64,000 bases of DNA from an uncultured Parabacteroides sp. GTDB taxonomy: Bacteria; Bacteroidota; Bacteroidia; Bacteroidales; Tannerellaceae. This document shows positions 51,002 through 58,912 of the stretch, piece by piece; position 1 is the first letter of the stretch; every line of letters begins with the position of its first letter. The stretch lies in assembly GCF_902493135.1 (NCBI RefSeq), contig NZ_CABUOD010000008.1:62001-126000 (forward strand), written 5' to 3'. The notes beneath the pieces are model-generated. The model worked only from the letters and a program-made list of their open reading frames with translations, had not been told where the DNA came from and made no database searches. The position numbers were made by a program, and so were the translations under genes.

Positions 51002-53479
51002 ATGAAATTGAATGTAGTTGGATTATTGGCCGCCTTTTCTTTGTTGGGTTGTACGGCGCAGAAAGATGTCAAAAAAGTGCCGGATTCCATATCCGGTATT
51101 TATCCTCGTTTGGCTTATTATAATAATGAAGGCGAATGCGGTACGGGGGCGGTCGTGCCTTGGGCGGATCGTTTGTGGGTGATTACTTATGGACCTCATC
51201 TGCCGAATGGCTCTTCTGATAAATTGTATGAAGTAACATCAGATTATCAACAGATTATACGTGATGAAAGCATTGGAGGTACACCCGCAAACAGAATGAT
51301 TCATAAAGAAAGCAATCAACTTTTTATAGGTCCTTATGCGATTGATAAAACAGGTAAAGTTCGTGTTATTCCATATACTGTCATGTCCGGCCGTCATACA
51401 GGTAATGCCCGTCATTTGACAGATCCGTCAAATAAGATTTATTACGGGACAATGGAAGAAGGATTCTATGAAGTGGATGTGAATACATTGGAAGTAAAAG
51501 AATTGTATCAGGATGGCAATAAGAAACAACAGAAAAAGAATGATACGGATGCCGGGCCGATAAATGCGTTGTTACCGGGAGTACATGGTAAAGGGTTATA
51601 TTCCGGGCAAGGCTGTATGTATTTTACCAACAATGGAGAAGGGACACAAGAAGCATTGAAGAAGTTTGATGTGGAGGCTGGCGTTTTGGCTGAGTGGAAT
51701 GGAAAAGAGTGGAAAGTGGTTCGTCGTAATCAATTTGTCGAAGTGACGGGGCCGGGTGGCATTTATGGAAATACAAATCCGGAATCAGATCCGATTTGGG
51801 CAACCGGTTGGGATTATAAATCGGTTATTTTAGGTGTACGGGATGCTCAAAAAGGATGGTCCTTTTATCGTTTGCCCAAAGCCAGCCATAGCTATGACGG
51901 TGCGCATGGATGGAATACGGAATGGCCGCGCATTCGGAATGTCGGGACAGAGTCTCAACCTGATTATCTGATGACGATGCATGGAATGTTCTGGCATTTT
52001 CCGGGAATGTTTACAGCTGATAATTCAGCCGGTATCCGTCCGCGTTCCGCTTATTTGAAAGTGATTGGTGATTTTACCCGTTGGAACGATCAATTGGTTT
52101 TCGGTTGTGATGATTCGGCTCAGAAAGAATTTTTGAACAAACGAAAAGCAAAAGGAAGTATAGAGGGACCTGGTCAATCGAACTCAAATCTGTGGTTTAC
52201 CTCTTTGACAAGACCGGACGAATTGGGACCGGCAACCGCCGAAGGTGCTGTTTGGGCAAAGGAAAGCGTGAAGGCGGGTGAAGCCTCTGAACCGTTCCTT
52301 TTCGGTGGTTGGGCACATCGTTTCGGTTGGGTGAAGAATGAAGGAAAACAACCGGTGATCTTTACTTTTGAAATAGACGAAGCCGGCAAAAATGAATGGA
52401 AGACTTTGAAGAGTATAACGGTAAATGCAGGAAAGTCGGTCTCCGTTCCTTTTACTTCAGCCGAAAAAGGAGAATGGATTCGTGTAAAAACGGATAAGAA
52501 TACGTTGGCAACCGTTAGTTTCAACTATACGACTGCCGATAATCGTGTGGCCTCTTCTGACCCGATTTATCAGGGTCTGGCGCCTGTCGACCAGAATACG
52601 GTTACCGGTGGCCTGCTCTATGGACTGGGGGACAACCGCCGTGCTTTGGGGCTGTTGGCGAATGTTACGGAAAACGGAAAGACATCGGAAGTCGGTTATT
52701 ATGAAATGGGTGAAGAATTGAGTTTGACCCGTAAGGAAGATCAGAAGACGGCTGATTTTATTCGTACGAAGTTTGCCATACCGCAACAGGTTGTTTCGAT
52801 AGAAGAGGGTTCAGTATTGATTGTAGATGATTTGAATCGGCGTTGGCGTCTTCCTTTGGGAAATGAAATGTATAAGGATTTGACCAACCAAGGTGTACTG
52901 CGTGTTTGTCGGGAAGTGGCAACGGAGCGTGATATGTTTTCTTGTATGGGTACTTTTTATGAACTTCCTGCGGAGAATGCGGATGGATATGCAAAAATTC
53001 GTCCAATATCAACTCATAATTACCGCATCAATGATTATGCTTCTTACCGAGGTATGCTTGTTTTGACAGGTGTGACACCTGAAGAGGGTAAAGAAAATCC
53101 GCATATTATAGTTTCGGACGATGGAAAAGCAGCTGTTTGGGTAGGGGTTATCGATGACTTGTGGACATTGGGAAAACCGGTAGGCCAAGGTGGCCCGTGG
53201 AAGAATACAGATGTAAAAGCAGGTGTTGCTTCTGATCCGTATCTGATTGGATTCTACGACAAGAAAGAGCTTTCGTTGTCGCACCAGTCTGATAAGAAAG
53301 CCGTCATTACGGTTGAAGTGGATCCTACCGGCAATGGTGATTGGATGGAATATGCCACTTATACAGTACAGCCGGGAGAAAGGTTCGTCCAGCAACTCCC
53401 TGAAGCATTTCAAGCAAGATGGATTCGTTTTGTATCGGACACGGATACGAAAGCAACAGCTTGGTTGAATTATAAATAA
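51002..53479 (+). CDS. Large lipoprotein with propeller-like N-terminal part and two C-terminal repeat domains
   Basis: 825 residues from the ATG at 51002, which gives a proper lipoprotein signal (MKLNVVGLLAAFSLLGC, Cys17). The first 400 residues have beta-propeller character (short hydrophobic strands, RLWVITYGPHLPNGSSDKLYEV, GTMEEGFYEVDVNTLEVKEL, and a PGGIYGNTN segment). Two similar domains of about 95 residues occur at about 414-510 (VWAKESVKAGEASEPFLFGG) and about 729-825 (PWKNTDVKAGVASDPYLIGF), both ending in a strand pattern with WIRV/WIRF and threonine-rich tails. I do not recognise the family. Position after SusC/SusD suggests surface binding or processing of the imported glycan. Confidence 0.7.
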   Translation: MKLNVVGLLAAFSLLGCTAQKDVKKVPDSISGIYPRLAYYNNEGECGTGAVVPWADRLWVITYGPHLPNGSSDKLYEVTSDYQQIIRDESIGGTPANRMIHKESNQLFIGPYAIDKTGKVRVIPYTVMSGRHTGNARHLTDPSNKIYYGTMEEGFYEVDVNTLEVKELYQDGNKKQQKKNDTDAGPINALLPGVHGKGLYSGQGCMYFTNNGEGTQEALKKFDVEAGVLAEWNGKEWKVVRRNQFVEVTGPGGIYGNTNPESDPIWATGWDYKSVILGVRDAQKGWSFYRLPKASHSYDGAHGWNTEWPRIRNVGTESQPDYLMTMHGMFWHFPGMFTADNSAGIRPRSAYLKVIGDFTRWNDQLVFGCDDSAQKEFLNKRKAKGSIEGPGQSNSNLWFTSLTRPDELGPATAEGAVWAKESVKAGEASEPFLFGGWAHRFGWVKNEGKQPVIFTFEIDEAGKNEWKTLKSITVNAGKSVSVPFTSAEKGEWIRVKTDKNTLATVSFNYTTADNRVASSDPIYQGLAPVDQNTVTGGLLYGLGDNRRALGLLANVTENGKTSEVGYYEMGEELSLTRKEDQKTADFIRTKFAIPQQVVSIEEGSVLIVDDLNRRWRLPLGNEMYKDLTNQGVLRVCREVATERDMFSCMGTFYELPAENADGYAKIRPISTHNYRINDYASYRGMLVLTGVTPEEGKENPHIIVSDDGKAAVWVGVIDDLWTLGKPVGQGGPWKNTDVKAGVASDPYLIGFYDKKELSLSHQSDKKAVITVEVDPTGNGDWMEYATYTVQPGERFVQQLPEAFQARWIRFVSDTDTKATAWLNYK

Positions 53480-53511
53480 CATGTATATTTGTCTTTCTAA
53501 ATATTAATATC

Positions 53512-55377
53512 ATGAAGACTCGTGTAATTTTATCATTATTATTTTTGTTGAGTTTGGGAACTGTCCGAGCGGCAGACCTTTTTGTCGAAGCCGAAAGTTT
53601 TAGTAACAAGGGAGGTTGGAAGGTCGACCAGCAGTTTATGGATTTGATGGGGTCTCCTTACCTTTTGGCGCATGGGATGGGTGTACCTGTCGATGATGCC
53701 TATACCGAGGTGACTTTTCCTGAAAAAGGAGAATATTATGTATATGTTCGTACCTATAATTGGACATCCCCGTGGAAAAAAGGCGAGGGACCCGGAAAAT
53801 TCAGTCTGTCAGTCGGAGGAAAGAAGATGACCTCCCCGTTGGGAGCGGAAGGTTCTTCCTGGATGTGGCAGATAGCCGGAAAGGTGTCGGTCAAGAATCT
53901 GAAAACCGTGATAAAACTACATGACTTGACCGGTTTTGACGGCCGTTGTGATGCGATCTATTTTACAACGGAAGAAGGGAAGATGCCTCCAACGGGACTG
54001 AAGGAGTTGGAAGTTTTTCGCCGTAAAGCCCTGGGATTGCCGGATGAAGCCCCGCTTGCCGGAGAGTATGACCTGGTTGTAGTCGGAGCCGGTATAGCAG
54101 GAATGAGTGCGGCCGTATCTGCCTCCCGCCTGGGGTGTAAGGTCGCTCTGATCAATGACCGCCCTGTGGTTGGTGGAAATAACAGTTCGGAGATACGTGT
54201 CCATTTGGGAGGCCGTATCGAAGAAGGGACTTATAAGGAACTTGGCGGTCTGCAGAAAGAATTCGGTCCGGAAAAGGGAGGAAATGCACAACCTGCGGAA
54301 TATTATGAAGATCAGAAGAAAATGGATTGGCTGGCAGGTGAAAAGAATGTATCTCTTTTCCTGAACTATCGTGCAATAGGGGTGACAAAGGAAGGCGATA
54401 AGATCACATCCGTTGTAGTCAAACACATCGAAAGCGGCGAAGAACTTGAATTTAAAGCACCTCTTTTCTCAGATTGCACGGGAGACGGTACAATCGGTTA
54501 TTTGTCCGGTGCAGATTATCGTATGGGGCGTGAAGGCCGGGATGAATATGGTGAAAGCATAGCCCCAGAGAAAGCGGATAAGATGACGATGGGTTCTTCC
54601 GTCCAGTGGTACTCGGTCGATAATAAGAAATCGAGTCCTTTTCCAGAGTTCAGCTATGGAGTGGAGTTCAACGAAAAGAATTGTGAAAAGGTGATGATGG
54701 GAGAGTGGACTTGGGAAACAGGTATGAACTTCGACCAGATCAAGGACTTCGAACGCATCCGTGATTATGGCATGTTGGTCGTCTATTCAAACTGGAGCTA
54801 TTTGAAAAACCGTATGAAGGAAAACGACCAGTATAAGAATCGTAAGTTGGGTTGGGTAGCTTATGTAGCCGGCAAACGTGAATCTCGTCGTCTGCTGGGT
54901 GATTATATCTTAAAGGAAGACGATGTCACGAAAAACGTGTTCCATGAAGATGCCTCCTTCGCCACGACTTGGAGTATCGATTTGCATTGGCAGGATCCGA
55001 AAAACAGTGAACATTTTCCGGGCAATGAGTTCAAAGCTGTTACGAAGCATATCCTGATCCATCCGTATGCCGTCCCGTATCGTTGTTTGTATTCTCGTAA
55101 TGTGGATAATCTTTTTATGGCGGGTCGTAATATCAGTGTGACTCACGTAGCCTTGGGGACAGTGCGTGTGATGCGTACGACGGGAATGATGGGAGAGGTA
55201 GTCGGCATGGCGGCATCATTGTGTAAGAAATACGGAGTGGAACCGCGTGGTGTTTACCGTTCTCATCTGGAAGATTTGAAGACATTGATGAAGGAAGGTG
55301 TGAACAAGAAAGGACTGCCGAATAACCAGCGTTATAATGAAGGCGGCATGTTGAAAGACAAACCGGTTGTCCAATAA
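53512..55377 (+). CDS. Exported FAD-dependent oxidoreductase with N-terminal beta-sandwich domain
   Basis: Periplasmic protein of 621 residues. Signal peptide MKTRVILSLLFLLSLGTVRA, then a carbohydrate-binding-like beta-sandwich (about 22-155, LFVEAESFSNKGGW to AIYFTTEEG). The FAD domain begins with DLVVVGAGIAGMSAAVSA at about 185-202 and INDRPVVGGNNSSEIR, with FSDCTGDGTIGYLSG and the C-terminal NLFMAGRNISVTHVALGT closing the flavin site, as in the FAD_oxidored (PF12831) family. Substrate is unknown; a sugar or polyol oxidation is possible. An exported flavoprotein needs FAD in the periplasm and suggests export with bound cofactor or periplasmic flavin supply. Confidence 0.85.
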   Translation: MKTRVILSLLFLLSLGTVRAADLFVEAESFSNKGGWKVDQQFMDLMGSPYLLAHGMGVPVDDAYTEVTFPEKGEYYVYVRTYNWTSPWKKGEGPGKFSLSVGGKKMTSPLGAEGSSWMWQIAGKVSVKNLKTVIKLHDLTGFDGRCDAIYFTTEEGKMPPTGLKELEVFRRKALGLPDEAPLAGEYDLVVVGAGIAGMSAAVSASRLGCKVALINDRPVVGGNNSSEIRVHLGGRIEEGTYKELGGLQKEFGPEKGGNAQPAEYYEDQKKMDWLAGEKNVSLFLNYRAIGVTKEGDKITSVVVKHIESGEELEFKAPLFSDCTGDGTIGYLSGADYRMGREGRDEYGESIAPEKADKMTMGSSVQWYSVDNKKSSPFPEFSYGVEFNEKNCEKVMMGEWTWETGMNFDQIKDFERIRDYGMLVVYSNWSYLKNRMKENDQYKNRKLGWVAYVAGKRESRRLLGDYILKEDDVTKNVFHEDASFATTWSIDLHWQDPKNSEHFPGNEFKAVTKHILIHPYAVPYRCLYSRNVDNLFMAGRNISVTHVALGTVRVMRTTGMMGEVVGMAASLCKKYGVEPRGVYRSHLEDLKTLMKEGVNKKGLPNNQRYNEGGMLKDKPVVQ

Positions 55378-55393
55378 TATTTCAATGCCAAGA

Positions 55394-55537
55394 AGGTGTG
55401 TCAAAAGAAAATCCTGCTTACAATAGACATAATTTAGGCACGGATTTCACGGATTTACACGGATAAATTTATTATCATTCCGTGTAATCCGCGTAATCCG
55501 TGCCTAAAGATCGTGATAAAGGAATTTTGACATACCT
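55394..55537. mobile_element. MITE-like inverted-repeat element
   Basis: 144 bp bounded by inverted ends AGGTGTGTCAAAA (55394-55406) and TTTTGACATACCT (55525-55537), one mismatch. Inside, arms of about 30 bp (55433-55463 and 55479-55508) beginning TTTAGGCACGGATT form a strong hairpin. It has no coding capacity and fills most of the gap between two genes, as non-autonomous elements or extragenic palindromes do. Confidence 0.65.
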
Positions 55538-55573
55538 CCTTGCTTCATATATAATCTTGCAAACCTGAAAATC

Positions 55574-57025
55574 ATGAAACATAGGTCTCTTTATTTATAT
55601 CTGTTATTTTTTTCTTTACTGTGCGGTACCGTTGCTGCTACCGAACAGGAGAAAAAACAGGAACGCTTTACCCTGATGGGATTAGGTGATTCCATTACGG
55701 AGGGAGCGGATTTTTTCACTTGCTATTTGTATCCGCTTTGGGAGAAATTGTTTACAGCCGGGTATCAGTTTGACTTTATCGGTCCCCGTGAGAGCAAATG
55801 CCGGATCGGGACGCTTAGTCATTGTGGTTTCAGCGGCAAGAATGTAGAGTTTTTAGAGTCTAAGATCGACAGCCTCTACCGGCTTTATCCGGCAGATGTC
55901 GTATTGCTCCATGCCGGTCACAACCATTTTGCGGAAGAGAAACCTGTTCCCGGAATGATTGCTTCTTACAAGTCTATTATCAACAAAATACAGGCGATCA
56001 ACCCGAATGTCCGTATTTTGATTGCCCAGGTAATACCAAGCGGCAAACTGCCTAAATATTCGTATATACCGGAATTGAACGAGAAGATAGCGGAAATGGT
56101 TGCCGGATTAAACTCCGGACAAGTCTTTTTGGTCAATCAGGCCCAGGACTTTAACTGGCAAGACTATACCGTACATGATAAAGTACATCCTAATAAAGCT
56201 GGTGCGGAGAAGATGGCGACTGTCTGGTTCGAAGCTCTGAAGAACGTACTGGCTTCATCGGAGACGGTGTTCTCTCCTGAAATCGTCCGCTATAAAGCAT
56301 TAGCAGATGGGGATTCCCTAACACTTCACATCTTCAAGCCCCGGAATAGGCAGGCAGGGGAAAAAAGGCCGGCCATTGTGTATTTCTTCGGAGGAGGTTG
56401 GAAGTTAGGTACCCCGATTCAGTTTTATCGTGAATGTGCTTATTATGCTTCGAAAGGAATGGTGGCCGTATCGGTTGACTATCGTATCGGATATCTGCAT
56501 CATTCTACTCCGTTCGAGAGTTTCGAGGATGCCAAAGATGCGATATGCTGGTTGCGTAGCCATGCTTCTGACTACCGGCTTGATCCGGATAAGATTGCCG
56601 TAGCCGGTGGTTCTGCCGGAGGTCATTTAGCTGCCGCACTCGGGACGGTCGGGAGTGACGAGGCTGTTCCGGCTGGTTACAGGCCGAACCTCTCCGTGTT
56701 ATATTATCCGGTTGTAGACATGGTTTCGCGCGGTAATGGTTTTCCGGAAATCAAGAGGAATTTTGAAAAAATTTCACCGATCCATCATGTGTCGGAAACA
56801 ACTCCCTCCACTCTGATATTGCTTGGCACGAAAGATCCGATCGTATCGGTCGAAACAATCGAGACTTATCAGGATAAACTTTTGCAGAAGGGAGTGGATT
56901 GCGAACTCCATCTCTTTGAAGGTGCCGGTCATCCGATCTTCCTATACAGAAAGCCGCTTACGGAAGACTACTATAAGGTTCGGAAGTTGACGGATGGTTT
57001 TTTGAAAAGACAGGGGTTCCTGTAG
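55574..57025 (+). CDS. Two-domain exported esterase: SGNH hydrolase fused to alpha/beta hydrolase
   Basis: 483 residues with signal peptide (MKHRSLYLYLLFFSLLCGTVAA). Domain 1 (about 30-225) is SGNH: GLGDSITEG with nucleophile Ser, CGFSGKNVEFL, HAGHNHF with block III Asn, and DKVHPN with Asp/His. Domain 2 (about 235-483) is an esterase of the hormone-sensitive-lipase-like type: VYFFGGGWKLGT oxyanion region, DPDKIAVAGGSAGGHLAAAL with nucleophile Ser, LGTKDPIV with Asp and GAGHPIF with His. Both catalytic sets are complete. Such enzymes deacylate polysaccharides, often at two kinds of ester, and this suits an acetylated or otherwise esterified glycan for the SusC/SusD pair. Confidence 0.9.
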   Translation: MKHRSLYLYLLFFSLLCGTVAATEQEKKQERFTLMGLGDSITEGADFFTCYLYPLWEKLFTAGYQFDFIGPRESKCRIGTLSHCGFSGKNVEFLESKIDSLYRLYPADVVLLHAGHNHFAEEKPVPGMIASYKSIINKIQAINPNVRILIAQVIPSGKLPKYSYIPELNEKIAEMVAGLNSGQVFLVNQAQDFNWQDYTVHDKVHPNKAGAEKMATVWFEALKNVLASSETVFSPEIVRYKALADGDSLTLHIFKPRNRQAGEKRPAIVYFFGGGWKLGTPIQFYRECAYYASKGMVAVSVDYRIGYLHHSTPFESFEDAKDAICWLRSHASDYRLDPDKIAVAGGSAGGHLAAALGTVGSDEAVPAGYRPNLSVLYYPVVDMVSRGNGFPEIKRNFEKISPIHHVSETTPSTLILLGTKDPIVSVETIETYQDKLLQKGVDCELHLFEGAGHPIFLYRKPLTEDYYKVRKLTDGFLKRQGFL

Positions 57026-57073
57026 TTTTGTTTTTTCTAATTAAGATATTGATAAACTTGGGGTTATTGTGAA

Positions 57074-57661
57074 TTATGAGATATAGTTAAAAAATAGTAG
57101 GAATGGAAGATAGTCTTTCAATTCTTTTTTCAGAATGTCAAGTGCTTTGTTCCGATAGCGTTCTACCGTACGAACGGAAACTCCCATTGTTTCAGCGATT
57201 TCATCCATGCTTTTTCCTTCCATCCGGCTCATTTCGAAAGCTATTCTATATTCCGTAGGCAGTTTGGCCAAAGTCTGTTCTAACAACGTTTCCAGTTCAT
57301 TTAACATATATAGGTCTTCTTCCCCGTTTGAATAGATCGGGGGATTATTAATAATCTTTTTTTGATAGTCCTGTATGTATCCTTGTTTTCTTAGATAGTT
57401 CAAACTTAAATTTTTTACACAGGTGACCAGGTAGTTTCGAGCGGAAATATTAGTTGATATATACTTCCTCTTCTCCCAGATATTGAAAAAAACATCTTGC
57501 ACAATATCTTCCCGTACATCCCGATCCTCTATGTAGCGTTTGGCAAACAGACAAAGAGCTGCATAATAATGTTCAAACAAAGAACGATATGCAGCTTCGT
57601 CATCATTTACGGAAATACTCCATAGGAGATGATCTATATCGGGTATATTGGTGTTTTTCAT
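57074..57661 (-). CDS. ECF RNA polymerase sigma factor
   Basis: Alternative sigma factor of 195 residues from the ATG at 57661 (the open frame begins at 57772 but the added part is hydrophobic and not family-like). Region 2 with EDIVQDVFFNIWEKRKYI at about 65-85, region 4 with LAKLPTEYRIAFEMSRMEGKS and the helix-turn-helix MDEIAETMGVSVRTVERYRNKAL at about 145-185, then the usual hydrophobic tail PFLLFFNYIS. It is divergent from the FecR gene 145 nt away and should control the third SusC/SusD pair. Minus-strand TATTTTTG at 57699-57706 is a -7 candidate. Confidence 0.93.
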   Translation of the reverse strand: MKNTNIPDIDHLLWSISVNDDEAAYRSLFEHYYAALCLFAKRYIEDRDVREDIVQDVFFNIWEKRKYISTNISARNYLVTCVKNLSLNYLRKQGYIQDYQKKIINNPPIYSNGEEDLYMLNELETLLEQTLAKLPTEYRIAFEMSRMEGKSMDEIAETMGVSVRTVERYRNKALDILKKELKDYLPFLLFFNYIS

Positions 57662-57806
57662 TTTAAATAGAAGTATTTTATATTTTTTGTGATGTTGGCA
57701 AAAATAGCGAAATATAAGAAACGTAAAAATATTTTTAAAAGAAAAAGATAAAAAGTCTGTCGGGTTTGTCATCCCTGTGTGTCTATTAATAAAAGAGGAT
57801 AGAAAA

Positions 57807-58739
57807 ATGACAGAACATACAGATAATATAAAAGAAACGATTCGAATAGCTAAAGCGATTGAGAATGATATTCGTGAATATAAATCTTTCGATGTACAGG
57901 CGGCATATCAAAAAAACAGGAAGAGATTGGATATTGAACGGAGAAAATATCCTTTGACTTTCTATATATCGCGGATTGCAGCCATTTTGTTGTTACCCTT
58001 AATCATATCGACAGGGGTATTATCTTACTTATATACCCGGCAGTTGAAACAGGCCGATGCTGTTTCTTATTTGGAAGCTTTTTCTGCTCCGGGAATTGTT
58101 ACCCAAGTCTTGCTACCGGATAGTTCAAAAGTTTGGTTGAACGCAGGGAGTTCGCTTCGGTATCCATCCCGTTTTACAAAAAAGGAAAGAAATGTCCAAT
58201 TGAATGGTGAAGGATATTTTGAGGTGCAGTCGGATAAGGAACACCCTTTTTATGTCTCTTTGGACAATGGAGTAAAAGTCAAAGCACATGGTACTAAATT
58301 TAATATAAATGCATATAAAGAGGAGCGGGTTATGGAAACGACATTGGAGACCGGACTGGTGGATGTCATATCTGCTTCCCGTACTGTATGGTTAAAACCG
58401 AGCGAGCAGGTCTGTTATGATAAGGAAGATAGACGTTTTACGATTAGTGTCGTCAATATTGAAGAGAAGACAGCTTGGAAAGAAGGTAAACTGGTTTTTC
58501 GTAATGCGACCCTTGAAGAAGTCGTGAAAAAACTATCCAGAAGATATAACGTCGATATCGTGTTACATCGGGAAAGCCGGAAAGACTATAAATTCAGAGC
58601 TACTTTCTCATCGGAAAATATTACCCAAATATTGGATTATCTGCGTATGGCAGCTCCGATAAGTTGGTCGTTTGCAGATATGAAACAACAGCAAGATTAT
58701 ACTTATCCGCGCCAACGGATAGATGTTTGGCTGAAATAG
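57807..58739 (+). CDS. FecR-type anti-sigma factor
   Basis: Anti-sigma regulator of 310 residues from the ATG at 57807. N-terminal cytoplasmic part (MTEHTDNIKETIRIAKAIEN), membrane segment at about 58-75 (IAAILLLPLIISTGVLSYLY), periplasmic FecR domain with LLPDSSKVWLNAGSSLRYPS and LNGEGYFEV, and a DUF4974-like C-terminus (LEEVVKKLSRRYNVDIVLH). The N-terminal sigma-binding part is shorter than in the two other FecR proteins of the window. Divergent partner of the sigma gene at 57074-57661. Confidence 0.92.
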   Translation: MTEHTDNIKETIRIAKAIENDIREYKSFDVQAAYQKNRKRLDIERRKYPLTFYISRIAAILLLPLIISTGVLSYLYTRQLKQADAVSYLEAFSAPGIVTQVLLPDSSKVWLNAGSSLRYPSRFTKKERNVQLNGEGYFEVQSDKEHPFYVSLDNGVKVKAHGTKFNINAYKEERVMETTLETGLVDVISASRTVWLKPSEQVCYDKEDRRFTISVVNIEEKTAWKEGKLVFRNATLEEVVKKLSRRYNVDIVLHRESRKDYKFRATFSSENITQILDYLRMAAPISWSFADMKQQQDYTYPRQRIDVWLK

Positions 58740-58800
58740 AAATATGTCGAATTTTTTAAAGAAAGGAGAAATGATTATGAAATAGAGCTTAAATCGATAT

Positions 58801-58844
58801 AAAGAAAAAACAAGGCAAGTATAAGCGCCAACTCATACTTGCCT
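58801..58844 (-). terminator. Minus-strand hairpin with T-tract upstream of the third susC
   Basis: Perfect 10-bp stem AGGCAAGTAT (58813-58822) and ATACTTGCCT (58835-58844). On the minus strand it is followed by TTGTTTTTTCTTT; on the plus strand by an A-run. Another small inverted repeat, GTACGA/TCGTAC, follows at 58867-58884 in the susC leader. Confidence 0.6.
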
Positions 58845-58912
58845 AAAAAGAGAAATAACTAATTAGGTACGACGCCAATCGTACAAAAGTTTTTAAATCC
58901 AAATACAAAGTT

